NCBI GenBank assembly: GCA_022842245.1
Contig: JALHPZ010000007.1
Coordinates: 157,674 to 221,673 of the forward strand
Length of the DNA: 64,000 nt
DNA from: Gemmataceae bacterium
GTDB lineage: Bacteria > Planctomycetota > Planctomycetia > Gemmatales > Gemmataceae
Direction of reading: 5' to 3'
The stretch's first letter is position 1; each line of letters starts with the position of its first letter. Of this stretch, positions 8,318-17,862 are shown in pieces. Below the pieces are notes generated by a model. That model saw nothing but the letters and a program-made list of their open reading frames with translations. It ran no database searches and had not been told where the DNA came from. A program made the translations under genes and the position numbers.

Positions 8318-8974
8318 TCACTTCACCAGTTCGATCGAATGCCACAGGGAAGGATCGTCAGCGATTGGGAAATCGCGATTCATGCCGAGGTACTGGTCGC
8401 CGAGTTCGGCGTCTCGGATCGCATAGAAAAGTCCCAAACGGGGATGCTGCTCGGGGTCGTAGCCGTTCAAGACCGCGAGCGGGAAGAAGGCTTCGAGCGT
8501 GTAGTCGCCCTTGCCGACAGTGGCGCGGAAGGGAATGTCCGCGGCGCTATGCAGCGGGGCATCCATCAGAGCGCGGTTGATCTTCGATTGCGCGAGGCTG
8601 GGCTCGTCCTTGTCGGGTCCGCCGCCCGACGGCAGGAACGCGAACTGGTGGCAGTAGCGGCTGGAACGGTGAGCGGTGCGATCGCCGCGTGTATCGATCC
8701 AGAGCAGCAGGCCATCGGACGATAGCGGCCGTTCGGCGTCGCATTCGAGCGGCTGCTTTTTCCCGGTGACGATGACCTGGATGCCGAGGCCCATCTCGTT
8801 CCACGCCACGCGCACGTCGGCGAAGTTCATCAGGTCGTCCAGCGACGCGAAGTTGTCGAGCCGGGCCGATTCGGGAAGTTGCACCACGTGCGAGCCCGAT
8901 AGGGGCATTGCCTTGTGATACGGCACCGGATGGCAGAACCGCACGAGGAAGCGGTTCGGGACGATTGACGGCAT
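8318..8974 (-). CDS. CBM9-like domain protein
   Basis: A 218-residue protein without a signal peptide. Features such as DVRVAWNEMGLGIQVIVTGK, DGLLLWIDTRGDR, SSRYCHQFAFLPSG, GDYTLEAFFPLAVLNGYDP and LGLFYAIRDAELGDQYL match the beta-sandwich pattern of family 9 carbohydrate-binding-module-like (DOMON-related) proteins, which in secreted enzymes bind sugars or haem. A free-standing cytoplasmic form of unknown role is common in planctomycetes. The ATG begins MPSIVPNRFL; the frame stays open upstream but is not coding-like. It is divergent from the GT39 gene at 9079. Confidence 0.65.
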   Translation of the reverse strand: MPSIVPNRFLVRFCHPVPYHKAMPLSGSHVVQLPESARLDNFASLDDLMNFADVRVAWNEMGLGIQVIVTGKKQPLECDAERPLSSDGLLLWIDTRGDRTAHRSSRYCHQFAFLPSGGGPDKDEPSLAQSKINRALMDAPLHSAADIPFRATVGKGDYTLEAFFPLAVLNGYDPEQHPRLGLFYAIRDAELGDQYLGMNRDFPIADDPSLWHSIELVK

Positions 8975-9078
8975 GGCGGTCCTCGCGGTGGTCAAACCTT
9001 CAGTTATCCTATGAAGCCACTTCGCGTTGACCGGCGGCCGTTCCCGGCCGTATCCTCCGGCGTTCCCGGAGGACCCGC

Positions 9079-10650
9079 ATGACGTCGGCCGAACCCCATC
9101 GCTCGCTGCCCGCCTGGCTGTCGTTCCTCTGGCGGACGGTCCTGTTCCCTGGCGTGCTTTCCTCGCCGACGGGCGTGCGGTGGCCGTCGCTCGCGCTTGT
9201 GTTGCTCCTGCCCGCGCTGCTTCTTTATCCGCAGCGATCATTTCATCTGCTGGAACCGGATGAAGGCCGTTATGCGCAGATTCCGAAGGAGATGCTCGAC
9301 CGTGGCGAATGGGTCGTGCCAACCTTGCAGGGCGAGCCGTACCTCGACAAGCCGCCGCTCATGTACTGGCTGGTGAAGCTGAGTTATGGGATCTTCGGCA
9401 TATCGGAATCGTCGGCGCGGCTCGTGCCGGCGCTGGCGGTCCATCTCACGATCCTTGTGGTCTACCTGATCGGTCGGCGTTCGGTGGGAGAACGCGCCGC
9501 ATTGTGGGCGGCGCTGCTGCTGACTGTCGCGCCGGGCTTCCTTTCCGTTGCCCGGCTGCTCCTGCTCGACGGTCTGCTCACGCTGTGCGTGACGCTCTCG
9601 GTCCTCTGCGGATTCGAGGCGGTACGCACGGGTCGCTTGAAACTCGGCTGGTGGATTGCTTCCGCCGTCGCCTCCGGCCTCGGGTTCCTCACCAAAGGCC
9701 CCATCGCGGAAATCCTGCTCTTCCCGCCGCTCGTCGCGCACGCCTGGCTCGCCGCCTCCACGCTCGCCGTCGGCTGGCGGAACCTCGCCCTCTTCTTCGG
9801 CGTCGTCCTCGGTCTCAATGTTCCGTGGTACGTCGCGATCTATTTCCGTGAGCCCGTGTTCCTGAAATACTTCTTCTGGGAACACAACGTCATGCGGTTC
9901 GTCCAGCCGTTCGATCACCTGCAGCCGGTCTGGTACTACGCGCCGATCCTCGTCGCCGGCCTGCTTCCCGGAACGCTGCTCGTCATCCCGTACCTCCGCG
10001 ACCTGCTACTCCGTTCGGGCGAAACGCGTACCGCCGCCGGCGGATTCTGGTTGATCGCCGGACTCTGGTGTGTCGCGTTCTTCAGCGTGTCGGGGTCGAA
10101 ACTGCCGACGTACATCCTGCCCGCGTTCCCGTTCCTGTGCCTCGCGCTCGGTGAGTTCGTGGCGCGATCGAAGTGGAATCGATCCCCGATCACAAAGGTG
10201 CTGATCGGTACGTTTGCCGGGTTGATCTTCGCCGCCCATACCTGGGTCCTGCCGGCCTATGCATTGGCGCGCTCGCCGTACGGCGAACCGGACCGCGTCG
10301 CCCCCTACGTGACCGATCCCGCAACGCCGGTCGTGACGTACCCGCGGAACTGCGATTCGGTGGCGTTCTACACGGACCGTGCCGACTTCGACCGGGTCCG
10401 CAGCAAAGATGTGAACCAGTTGATGGTGGACATGCACCACCGGCCGCGCACGGTGATCCTGTTCACGCACCGGCACTCGTTCGACGCATTCCGCGAGGCG
10501 TTGCCGGAATCGTTGGAAGTGGCGGAGTCGTTGAGCTTCGACCGTCCGACGAAGACGGTGTGGCAGAAACTGATCGGTGCGACGCCGTGGGGCCTGGCGG
10601 ACGTGGCGGTGATCGTGCCGCGGGGCACGGCGCGGGCGCAGGCGCCTTAG
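9079..10650 (+). CDS. GT39 family (ArnT/PMT-like) glycosyltransferase
   Basis: A 523-residue polytopic membrane protein. The first lumenal loop carries the GT39 signature LEPDEGRYAQIPKEM with acidic catalytic residues, then GEPYLDKPPLMYW. About ten hydrophobic segments follow, and then a soluble C-terminal domain from about residue 400. Family members transfer a sugar from polyprenyl-phosphate to lipid A, protein or other glycolipids; the acceptor here is unknown. Start: ATG with CCCGGAGGACC upstream. Its last 4 nt overlap the end of the convergent fabD gene. Confidence 0.87.
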   Translation: MTSAEPHRSLPAWLSFLWRTVLFPGVLSSPTGVRWPSLALVLLLPALLLYPQRSFHLLEPDEGRYAQIPKEMLDRGEWVVPTLQGEPYLDKPPLMYWLVKLSYGIFGISESSARLVPALAVHLTILVVYLIGRRSVGERAALWAALLLTVAPGFLSVARLLLLDGLLTLCVTLSVLCGFEAVRTGRLKLGWWIASAVASGLGFLTKGPIAEILLFPPLVAHAWLAASTLAVGWRNLALFFGVVLGLNVPWYVAIYFREPVFLKYFFWEHNVMRFVQPFDHLQPVWYYAPILVAGLLPGTLLVIPYLRDLLLRSGETRTAAGGFWLIAGLWCVAFFSVSGSKLPTYILPAFPFLCLALGEFVARSKWNRSPITKVLIGTFAGLIFAAHTWVLPAYALARSPYGEPDRVAPYVTDPATPVVTYPRNCDSVAFYTDRADFDRVRSKDVNQLMVDMHHRPRTVILFTHRHSFDAFREALPESLEVAESLSFDRPTKTVWQKLIGATPWGLADVAVIVPRGTARAQAP

Positions 10651-11552
10651 GCCGTGATGTTCACGATCTCGGATTTGCGGTTCACGCGCTTGAGCAAGCC
10701 TGCGAGAACGCGGCCGGGGCCGATCTCGTAGAACTTGTCGACGCCGTCGGCGAGCAGGCCGCGGAGCGTCTCTTCCCACCGCACCGGCGAAAGGACCTGT
10801 TTCACCAGCAGGTCGCGGATCTCGGCCGGATCGCTGTGCGGCTTCGCATCGACGTTCGACCAGACCGGCACGCGCGGGGCCTTCACGTCGATTCCGGCGA
10901 GCGCTTCGGCCAGCCGTTCGTCCGCCGGTTTCATCAGGTTCGTATGGAACGCGCCAGCGACGGCGAGGCGGATGGCGCGGAGGTTGCGGGCCTCGGCGAT
11001 GCGGCAGATTTCGTCGATGGCGGCGGCGGAACCCGAGACGACGGTGTTGCCGGGGCAGAGCAGGTTGGCGACTTCGATGGTGCCGGCGGGACGCGCTTCG
11101 GCGACGAGGGCTTCGACCTCACCGGCGTCGAGGCCGATGATGCTGGCCATGCCGCTGGGGGTGGCGAGCGCCGCGGTCTGCATCGCCTCGCCGCGAGCCT
11201 TCACGAGTTTCACGCCGTCGTCGAAACCGATCGCGCCCGCGAACGCGAGCGCGGTGTACTCGCCGAGGCTCAGCCCGGCCGTTGTGACGACGGACGCTTC
11301 CGTCGTCGGATCGGTCGCGCGGAGGTGTTCGAGGGCGGCGAGGCTGGCGACGAAGATCGCCGGCTGGCTCACATCGGTCGCGTTCAGCCGTTCGGCCGGT
11401 CCATGAACGCAGACATTGAGCAGGTCATAGCCCAACAGGGTCGATGCCCGATCGAAGAGCGACTTCGCGGCGGCTGAGGTTTCGCAGAGCGCGCCGGCCA
11501 TGCCGACGGTTTGCGCGCCTTGCCCCGGGAAGAGGAATGCGGTTCGCGTCAT
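10647..11552 (-). CDS. fabD: Malonyl-CoA:ACP transacylase
   Basis: A 301-residue enzyme that loads malonate onto acyl carrier protein for fatty-acid synthesis. It shows FLFPGQGAQ at the start, the nucleophile S95 in GLSLGEYTA (the GLSxGE form seen in cyanobacterial and plant enzymes, not GHSxGE), and the catalytic His H203 in AGAFHTNLM. The ATG at 11550-11552 lies 4 nt after the plsX stop; a TTG five codons upstream is less likely. It is the last gene of rpmF-plsX-fabD. Confidence 0.93.
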   Translation of the reverse strand: MTRTAFLFPGQGAQTVGMAGALCETSAAAKSLFDRASTLLGYDLLNVCVHGPAERLNATDVSQPAIFVASLAALEHLRATDPTTEASVVTTAGLSLGEYTALAFAGAIGFDDGVKLVKARGEAMQTAALATPSGMASIIGLDAGEVEALVAEARPAGTIEVANLLCPGNTVVSGSAAAIDEICRIAEARNLRAIRLAVAGAFHTNLMKPADERLAEALAGIDVKAPRVPVWSNVDAKPHSDPAEIRDLLVKQVLSPVRWEETLRGLLADGVDKFYEIGPGRVLAGLLKRVNRKSEIVNITA

Positions 11553-11556
11553 GGGG

Positions 11557-12564
11557 TTACTCGGCAATGGGAAGTGTTTCCAACTCGGCGACGATCTTTT
11601 CGTTCAGTTTCACGCGCACGTCCTGGGCCGCCACGCCGATGGCATTGGCGATGGCGCGATCCTTGGATGATCCGTGGCAGATGATGCAGACGCCCTCGAC
11701 GCCGAGCAGCGGGGCGCCGCCGAAGGCACTGTAGTGGTATTTCTGGACGAGACCATGGATCGCCTGCTTCGCCTTGTCGGCCTCGGCGGACAGGGCACCG
11801 ATCACTTCCTTGCCGACCATGCCCATGACGAACTCGAAGAGGCCCTGCGAGAGCTTGATGATGACGTTGCCAACAAATCCGTCGGTGACGACGACGTCGA
11901 CCTTGCCCGTGTGGATGTCGCGGCCTTCGATATTACCGACGAAGCGGTCGCTCAGGCTACTGGCTCGGAACAAGCCGAAAGCTTCCTGCGAGAGATCGTG
12001 TCCTTTGCCCTCTTCCTCGCCGACGTTCATGAGGCCGATCGTGGGGCGTTCGATGCCGAGCATGTGCCTGGCGAAAACCGATCCCATCGCGCCGTATTCA
12101 AGGAGATGGCGGGGCTTGGGGAAGACGTTCGCGCCGACGTCCATGATGACGCAACGGCCCTTGGCCGTCGGCATGACTGTGGCGATGCCGGGGCGATGGA
12201 CGCACTTGAGGAACTTGCGGAGAAAGAGACCAGCGGCAACGACGGCTCCGGTGTTCCCGGCCGAGACGAGTCCGTCGACCTGCTTCTTGGCGAGAAGCCC
12301 CCAGCACTTCGCGATGGAGTTGTCCGGCTTGGCGCGCATCGCTTCAGCGGGCTTCTCGTTCATGCCGACGGTTTGCGAGGCATGGACGATCGAGATGCGA
12401 TCAGCGGGGTGGTCGCCGACGGCGGCGAGCGCCGGGCGGAGGATCGCTTCGTCCCCGACGAGCGCGACGGAGAGATCCGGAGAGGCCTGCAGGGCCTGGA
12501 TCGCCCCGGCGACGTTGGGCGCGGGGCCGTGGTCGCCCCCCATCGCGTCCAGAGCGATCCGCAT
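11557..12564 (-). CDS. plsX: Phosphate acyltransferase
   Basis: A 335-residue acyl-ACP:phosphate acyltransferase, making acyl-phosphate for phospholipid synthesis. It begins with the hallmark MRIALDAMGGDHGP and contains SAGNTGAVVAAG, NVGEEEGKG, VVVTDGFVGNVIIK and SAFGGAPLLGVEG. The length is normal. The gene lies 3 nt after rpmF and 4 nt before fabD, the classic rpmF-plsX-fab arrangement that links envelope lipid supply with ribosome production. Confidence 0.96.
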   Translation of the reverse strand: MRIALDAMGGDHGPAPNVAGAIQALQASPDLSVALVGDEAILRPALAAVGDHPADRISIVHASQTVGMNEKPAEAMRAKPDNSIAKCWGLLAKKQVDGLVSAGNTGAVVAAGLFLRKFLKCVHRPGIATVMPTAKGRCVIMDVGANVFPKPRHLLEYGAMGSVFARHMLGIERPTIGLMNVGEEEGKGHDLSQEAFGLFRASSLSDRFVGNIEGRDIHTGKVDVVVTDGFVGNVIIKLSQGLFEFVMGMVGKEVIGALSAEADKAKQAIHGLVQKYHYSAFGGAPLLGVEGVCIICHGSSKDRAIANAIGVAAQDVRVKLNEKIVAELETLPIAE

Positions 12565-12567
12565 GGA

Positions 12568-12768
12568 TTAGCTTCCTTCGGCGGCCGCGGCGGTCTTGAT
12601 GACGATGGCGTCGCGACCCTGATAGAAGCCGCACTGGCCGCAGACGCGGTGCGGCAGCACCGGCTCGTTACAGCGGGGGCAGTACTGGACGCCCTTGGAT
12701 TTCAAGTGGTGGTGGCTGCGCCGCATCCCTTGCTTGGACTTCGACGTGCGCCGTTTGGGTACCGCCAT
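12568..12768 (-). CDS. rpmF: 50S ribosomal protein L32
   Basis: A 66-residue protein starting MAVPKRRTSKSKQGMRR. It is the zinc-binding form, with four cysteines at C30, C33, C43 and C46. It is the first gene of the rpmF-plsX-fabD operon and is preceded by a plausible sigma-70 promoter. Confidence 0.97.
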   Translation of the reverse strand: MAVPKRRTSKSKQGMRRSHHHLKSKGVQYCPRCNEPVLPHRVCGQCGFYQGRDAIVIKTAAAAEGS

Positions 12769-12807
12769 GGAACTCTCTCACGATTCGGGGCCGAATATCG
12801 AACTGCT

Positions 12808-12835
12808 ATCTTAGGATCGGCCGCCCCGCCGTCAA
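12808..12835 (-). promoter_or_regulatory. Predicted sigma-70 promoter for rpmF-plsX-fabD
   Basis: On the minus strand TTGACG (12835-12830) is separated by 16 nt from TAAGAT (12813-12808). The -10 box lies about 40 nt before the rpmF start and no other gene occupies the spot. It was found by matching to the -35/-10 consensus only. Confidence 0.5.
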
Positions 12836-12936
12836 CCAAAGGGAAAAATACCTTGTCGTTACGATTCTCCGGCGATTTCGGCCCTGACATCGCATAGACT
12901 GAGCGAAAGTCGTATCCGCACCGGGGGAATTCCTCC

Positions 12937-14703
12937 ATGTTCGCCGCACGATTACTGTTGGCCTGCGGGCTGGTCGCCCTGACGATGGCGTCCGGTCGGG
13001 CGCAACTCAAAATTGCCATCGCCGGGATCGCGGGCAAGAAGGCGGTCAACGCGCCGAGCGACAAGAAGGCGCTCGAATCGATGAATCTGAAGCCGGACGA
13101 TCCGGCCGGGCTGATCAAATATTTTCAAGATCGGACGCTCAACGATACCGATCTAGCGAATCTGAACGCAATCATTTCGCGATTCGGGGACGAGAACTTC
13201 GAAAAACGGATGACGGCGGGACAGGAGGCCGAAAAGTTCGGCGCAGGCGCGATCGGCATCCTGCGCCGCACGTCGCAGTCCAATGACGACCCGGAAATCG
13301 CGTACCGGGCGGCGGAATTGTTGAAAAAGATCGAAAAGACTCCCCATGCGGCGGTCGCGTCGGCGGCGGCCCGGGCACTGGCATCGTTGAAACCGCCTCA
13401 GGCGGCCGCGGTGCTCCTCGCATTTCTTCCGATGAGCGATACCCGATTGGTCGAAGAGGACATTCGAACCGCTCTCACCGCCCTCGCGACGCGTGATGGA
13501 AAAATCGAGGCGGCGCTGACGGCCGCGCTTGCCGACAAATCGCCGATCCGTCGTTGTGCGGCCGTGGTCGCACTCCTGAACGGAACCTCCGCGAGCCGCG
13601 ATCTTGGTGCGGACGCGGCAAAGGCCGTGCGGGCCATGCTGCCGGCCGAAACGGACATCGAGACGAAATTCGAGGCGACCTATCTGCTGGCCACCAAGCT
13701 GCGGGATCCGGAATCGGTGGCGCCGATGATCGACTTGTTGCCAGACGCGACCCGTGGCCGGCTTTGGCAGATTGAAGATTATCTGCTGCAACTCGGCGGA
13801 CCGACGGGCCCGAAGCCCAAAATGGGTCCGGCCAAGTCCGACCTCGAGAAGGCCCGCGATGAATGGAAGGCGTGGTGGGCAGCCAACCGGGCCGGTCGCG
13901 ATCTCGCGAAGTTTGAATACAAGCCGACGACCACCGGTAGCCTCGTGCTCCTCACCGCGGATCAAGTCGGCTACGCGCAAGCCATCGTGAGCGAACTCGG
14001 CCCCGACATGACCCGCAAGTGGCGCTACGGCGGCGTCTACTGCCCGGCCGATATCGCCCCGCTGCCCAACGGCAACACGCTCGTGCTCGAACAGCAGTAC
14101 AACCGCATCATGGAACGTGATGCCGCCGGGAATCAGGTCAACGTGTTCAATTCCCAAAACTACGGTCAACCTTTCGGCTTCCACAAACTCGCGAATGGCA
14201 ACACATTGGTCGCCTTCCAGCGCACGGCCGTCGAGTACGACAAGGACTGGAAGGAGACGGGCAAGAAGTACAACTCGAACACGGATGATGTCGTCGACGT
14301 GAAGCGAGACGAGGCCGGCACCACGTTTGTGCTGCTGCGCAATCAGAACAACCGGATCGGCAAGATCGTCAAACTCGACGAGAACTGGAAGGAGAAAGGG
14401 ACGCCGGTCACGACGGGCGTACTGAGCTACTACCACTATCGCATGCAGGTGCTGCCCGACGAACGGATCCTGATCGCGGAGCAAAACCGCGTGGCGGAGT
14501 ACGATGTGAAGGCCGGCAAGAAAGACCCGGTCTGGTCCTTCCAACTGGGCAACGCCGCAATGGCGGAGCGATTGCCGAACGGGAACACGCTCGTCAGCGA
14601 CCAAAGCGTGGGCGGCCTTCGCGAAGTGACGCCGAAGAACGAAGTCGTGTGGACCTACGCGCTGACCGATGGCCGCATCGCATTGCGGGCGATCCGGCGC
14701 TGA
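12937..14703 (+). CDS. Secreted HEAT-repeat plus beta-propeller protein
   Basis: A 588-residue protein with a signal peptide (about 1-23). Residues 95-290 are helical repeats of HEAT/armadillo type (DPEIAYRAAELLKKIE, ASAAARALASLKPPQAAAVLLAFL, SPIRRCAAVVALLNG). From about 345 the protein becomes a beta-propeller with recurring PLPNGNTLVLEQ, KLANGNTLVAFQ and RLPNGNTLVSDQ blades, as in arylsulfotransferase- or PQQ-like propellers. No catalytic residues are recognisable. A scaffold or binding role in the periplasm is inferred. The combination resembles other planctomycete exported proteins. Confidence 0.75.
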   Translation: MFAARLLLACGLVALTMASGRAQLKIAIAGIAGKKAVNAPSDKKALESMNLKPDDPAGLIKYFQDRTLNDTDLANLNAIISRFGDENFEKRMTAGQEAEKFGAGAIGILRRTSQSNDDPEIAYRAAELLKKIEKTPHAAVASAAARALASLKPPQAAAVLLAFLPMSDTRLVEEDIRTALTALATRDGKIEAALTAALADKSPIRRCAAVVALLNGTSASRDLGADAAKAVRAMLPAETDIETKFEATYLLATKLRDPESVAPMIDLLPDATRGRLWQIEDYLLQLGGPTGPKPKMGPAKSDLEKARDEWKAWWAANRAGRDLAKFEYKPTTTGSLVLLTADQVGYAQAIVSELGPDMTRKWRYGGVYCPADIAPLPNGNTLVLEQQYNRIMERDAAGNQVNVFNSQNYGQPFGFHKLANGNTLVAFQRTAVEYDKDWKETGKKYNSNTDDVVDVKRDEAGTTFVLLRNQNNRIGKIVKLDENWKEKGTPVTTGVLSYYHYRMQVLPDERILIAEQNRVAEYDVKAGKKDPVWSFQLGNAAMAERLPNGNTLVSDQSVGGLREVTPKNEVVWTYALTDGRIALRAIRR

Positions 14704-14710
14704 TCCGGAA

Positions 14711-14923
14711 TCAGCGTTTCACGACGAGCGAGCGCCAGTGGCGCGGGGCATTGTGAACCCAGCGGTGCTGGGCCACATCTTCGGTATTATCGCCGAATTC
14801 GTCCGCTCGGGTTTCGATCGTCACTTCGGCCGCACTGGCGGTCTTCCCGGATCGGGAAGCCGCCATCAAGGCCAAGGCGCCGGAAACGAGTGACAAAGCG
14901 ACCGCGAACTTGAGACGCGTCAT
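14711..14923 (-). CDS. Small secreted protein of unknown function
   Basis: A 70-residue product. MTRLKFAVALSLVSGALALM is a clear signal peptide or N-terminal anchor. The rest is a short polar segment ending HRWVHNAPRHWRSLVVKR. AGGGAGG lies a good distance before the ATG, which favours a real gene. It follows the Nif3-like gene by 66 nt on the same strand. No family is recognised. Confidence 0.5.
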   Translation of the reverse strand: MTRLKFAVALSLVSGALALMAASRSGKTASAAEVTIETRADEFGDNTEDVAQHRWVHNAPRHWRSLVVKR

Positions 14924-14989
14924 GCAGGCGGCCCTCCCTGGCCGTGAGGGCGAAGTGATAACCGGCACGCGATCGGTTGTAAAGGGGAA

Positions 14990-16099
14990 TCACCCGGAAA
15001 TCGAAAACGGATCGCGTTCCCGACGGCTGGCCCAGACGGTCGCCGTCGGGAACTCCTTCGCCAGCCGCTCGGCCAGTTCCTCAACCGCCGGCCGCTCGGT
15101 CGCATAGTGGCCCGGCACGATCAATCCGATGTTGGCCGCCTCGGCCGCGAGCGCCTCGTGGAAACGTATCTCGCCGACGAGAAAAGCATCCGCCTTGGCG
15201 CGGATCGCGTCGGTTAGGAATTCGCCAGCCGCCCCGCAGGCGATCGCGAGCCGTCGCACCGGCCGGTTGGGATCGCCCACATCCTGGACGACCGACGCGC
15301 CGAGCCGCTCCTTTGTCCGCCGTGCCAGTTCCCCGAGCGTCGTCTCCGGCAAGTCGCCGATGCGTCCTTCGCCGTGCGATGCGATCGCATCCCGCGTGTG
15401 CAACGGATAGACGTCGAACGCCGGCTCCTCGTAGCTGTGCGCCGCCCGCATCGCGCAGAGCGCGGGGCCGAGACTCGCCTCCGGCACCAGCACTTCCAGC
15501 CGCCACTCGGCCACCTCTTCGCGCCGGCCTTTCTGCCCGACCGTCGGATTCGTCTCATCGCCCCCGAAGAATGTCCCGGTGCCGTTCAACCGGTAACTGC
15601 ACTGTTCGTACTGGCCTATCCGGCCGGCACCGGCCGCGAAGAGCGCATCGGTCACTTTCGCGAGGTCGGAATCGGGGACGAAGACGACTAGCTTGTACGA
15701 TTTCGCCGGAGTACCGGGCCGCAGTGGCGCGACGTTCGACAGGCCCATGCGGACGGCGAGGGAATCGTTGATGCCGCCGGGGCAGTTGTCGAACGCGGTG
15801 TGCGGGGAATGGACGGCGATGCCGGCGCGGAGGAGCGGCAGGAGCAGCCGGCCGTCGGGCGTGTGCCCGGTAAGTTTCTTCACCGCGCGGAAGAGTACCG
15901 GATGGTGAGAGACGATCAACTGCGCCCGTTCGGCGATGGCTTCCGCGACGACGTCGGCCGTGACCGTGAGGCACGTCAGCACCCGGTCGGCGGGTCCGGT
16001 GGCATCGCCGAGCAGCAGGCCGACGTTGTCCCAGTCGGCGGCGGACCGCGCCGGCGCGAAACGCTCCAGGAAGCCAGCGAGGTCCGCGACGGTGGGCAT
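14990..16099 (-). CDS. Nif3-like dinuclear metal centre protein (DUF34)
   Basis: A 369-residue member of the Nif3/YbgI/YqfO family. The metal-binding N-terminal half has VSHHPVLFRAVKKL, VHSPHTAFDNCPGGIND and ADWDNVGLLLGD. The C-terminal half has IACGAAGEFLTDAIRAKADAFLVGEIRFHEALAA. The extra middle region (about 130-235, VVFVPDSDLAKVTDALFAAGAG) is the PII-like insert of the longer YqfO subfamily. The family forms hexameric toroids; its physiological role is not settled (a GTP cyclohydrolase-type activity has been suggested). Confidence 0.9.
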   Translation of the reverse strand: MPTVADLAGFLERFAPARSAADWDNVGLLLGDATGPADRVLTCLTVTADVVAEAIAERAQLIVSHHPVLFRAVKKLTGHTPDGRLLLPLLRAGIAVHSPHTAFDNCPGGINDSLAVRMGLSNVAPLRPGTPAKSYKLVVFVPDSDLAKVTDALFAAGAGRIGQYEQCSYRLNGTGTFFGGDETNPTVGQKGRREEVAEWRLEVLVPEASLGPALCAMRAAHSYEEPAFDVYPLHTRDAIASHGEGRIGDLPETTLGELARRTKERLGASVVQDVGDPNRPVRRLAIACGAAGEFLTDAIRAKADAFLVGEIRFHEALAAEAANIGLIVPGHYATERPAVEELAERLAKEFPTATVWASRRERDPFSISG

Positions 16100-16188
16100 C
16101 GGATTTTCTCCACGAATCGTTTGAGCGGGACGCCGCAGGCCATTACACTGACACGCGACCGTCGGGCCACCCGTCTTCGGAGCGAATC

Positions 16189-17862
16189 ATGAACCGCGTC
16201 GCCGTCGGATTGTTGTTGCTGGTGTTCGCCGCGCCGGGGCGCGCCGCGGACCCGTTGCCGAAGGAACTGGCGATCGTGCCGAACGACGCGCTGGCGTTCG
16301 CGTCGGTGAACGTTGCCGAGGCGACGAAGCATCCCGCGCTGCGAGACTTTCTGGACGCGATGCGGAAGTCGCCGGCCGAGACCTCGTTTCAAGGCGTGAC
16401 GGGTCTTTCGCTGAGCGACCTCGCTCGTGCGACAATCGTTGTGCCGATTCCGCCGATCGAAGCGGGAGCCCGACGCGTGCCGCCGCCGGAGCCGGTCTTC
16501 GTGCTCACGACGGCGAAGCCGTACGACGCGGCCGCGATTCTCAAGGCGGGAGAGTACTATTCGATCGACGAGGCAAGAGCCATCAAGGAGTCCGGCCGCG
16601 GCAAGGATGCCCCGCCGCCGTCGGGTAAGGTCGGCGCGGCCTATTACGTCAGCAAGAAGGAAATCGTTCTCGCGTTTGTCGACGAGCGGACGATCGCAAT
16701 CTCTCCGGTCCTTCGTTACCCCGGAACGCCGGATGCGCCCACCAACCCGAAGGATCGGCTCAAGTCGGCGGAAGCGACCGGCAAACTCTCCGCCGGCATC
16801 GCGCTGGCGACCGCAAAACCATTCGCGTTTTCCGTGAATATGTCCGCGATCCGGCAGATCGCCGAGGTGGAACCGGTGCCGAACGAAGCCGCGTCGCTCT
16901 TGAAGGCGGATTCGGTCGTCGGCTCGATCTCGCTCGAGAAGGATGCCGCGAAATTGCACGTCGTCGCGGGCTTCGCCGGCAAGCAATGGGCCGCGGATGC
17001 GCAGGAGACGGCAACCGCCCTGAAGACGCTCGCGGCGCTCGGACTCGGCGAGGAGGTCAAGCGGATGCGCCGTATGGAAGGCGACGACTCCGCGATGGCG
17101 AAGGTGCTCGTGCTCTTGGCGAAGACGATGAACTCGGCCACGGTGAAGCAGGCCGACAACGACGTGGTGATCGCGGCGGCGTTCGACCTCGGCGCGGAGT
17201 CGGCGAAGCTGCTGGCGAACCTGCCCGGCACCGCCTCCGAGGCCGCGAACCGCGCCAGGAGCATGAACAACCTCAAGCAGATCGCCCTCGCGTTCCACAG
17301 CTACACCGACACGCACAACGCGTTCCCGTCAAACACCTACGACAAGGCCGGCAAACCACTCCTCAGCTGGCGCGTCCACTTGCTGCCGTACCTCGAACAG
17401 GCCCCGCTCTACAACGAGTTCAAACTCGATGAGCCGTGGGACAGCGAGCACAATAAGAAGCTGATCGCGAAGATTCCTCCGACGCTGGTGTTGCCGGGCG
17501 TGAAGACCAAGGAATCGGGCCATACGCACTACCGTTGTTTCCAGAGCGCGAAGAACCAGGCCCCCAGCGCCCTGATGCGGGAGGGCGGACTCCAGAGGTT
17601 GAACTTTTCGTCGATCACCGATGGAACGTCGAACACGATCTTCTGCATCGAGGCCGACGAGTCGTGCGTCTGGACCGAACCGAACGACATTCCGTTCGAA
17701 CCGAAGGGGAAGATCGCGATCAAGGGCGGGTTGCTGGTGAAGGACCGCTTTCAGGCGGCGTTGTGCGACGGCAGCGTGCGGAGCTTCAATGCGAAGATGC
17801 CGGAAGCGACGCTGAAGGCATACATCACCGTGAACGGCGGCGAAGTCATCGACGATCGGTGA
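16189..17862 (+). CDS. DUF1559 domain protein (pseudopilin-like, H-X9-DG type)
   Basis: A 557-residue exported protein. After the signal peptide, residues 25-345 form a domain with FASVNVAEATKHPALRDFL and repeated alpha/beta segments. From about 360 the DUF1559 signature appears: MNNLKQIALAFHSYTDTH, PLLSWRVHLLPYLEQAPLYN and, near the end, DGTSNTIFCIEA and ALCDGSVRSFN. The family is strongly expanded in planctomycetes and resembles type II secretion major pseudopilins; its function is not established. The usual N-terminal prepilin helix is replaced here by the long extra domain. It overlaps the convergent holB by 17 nt. Confidence 0.85.
   Translation: MNRVAVGLLLLVFAAPGRAADPLPKELAIVPNDALAFASVNVAEATKHPALRDFLDAMRKSPAETSFQGVTGLSLSDLARATIVVPIPPIEAGARRVPPPEPVFVLTTAKPYDAAAILKAGEYYSIDEARAIKESGRGKDAPPPSGKVGAAYYVSKKEIVLAFVDERTIAISPVLRYPGTPDAPTNPKDRLKSAEATGKLSAGIALATAKPFAFSVNMSAIRQIAEVEPVPNEAASLLKADSVVGSISLEKDAAKLHVVAGFAGKQWAADAQETATALKTLAALGLGEEVKRMRRMEGDDSAMAKVLVLLAKTMNSATVKQADNDVVIAAAFDLGAESAKLLANLPGTASEAANRARSMNNLKQIALAFHSYTDTHNAFPSNTYDKAGKPLLSWRVHLLPYLEQAPLYNEFKLDEPWDSEHNKKLIAKIPPTLVLPGVKTKESGHTHYRCFQSAKNQAPSALMREGGLQRLNFSSITDGTSNTIFCIEADESCVWTEPNDIPFEPKGKIAIKGGLLVKDRFQAALCDGSVRSFNAKMPEATLKAYITVNGGEVIDDR

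Noticed and set aside
10173..11477. A 434-codon plus-strand frame over fabD and the end of the GT39 gene
   Set aside because: It crosses two convergent real genes and has no recognisable domain.
13153..14604. A 483-codon minus-strand frame opposite the HEAT/propeller gene
   Set aside because: Arg/His/Val-rich antisense translation; the plus-strand protein has a signal peptide and clear repeats.
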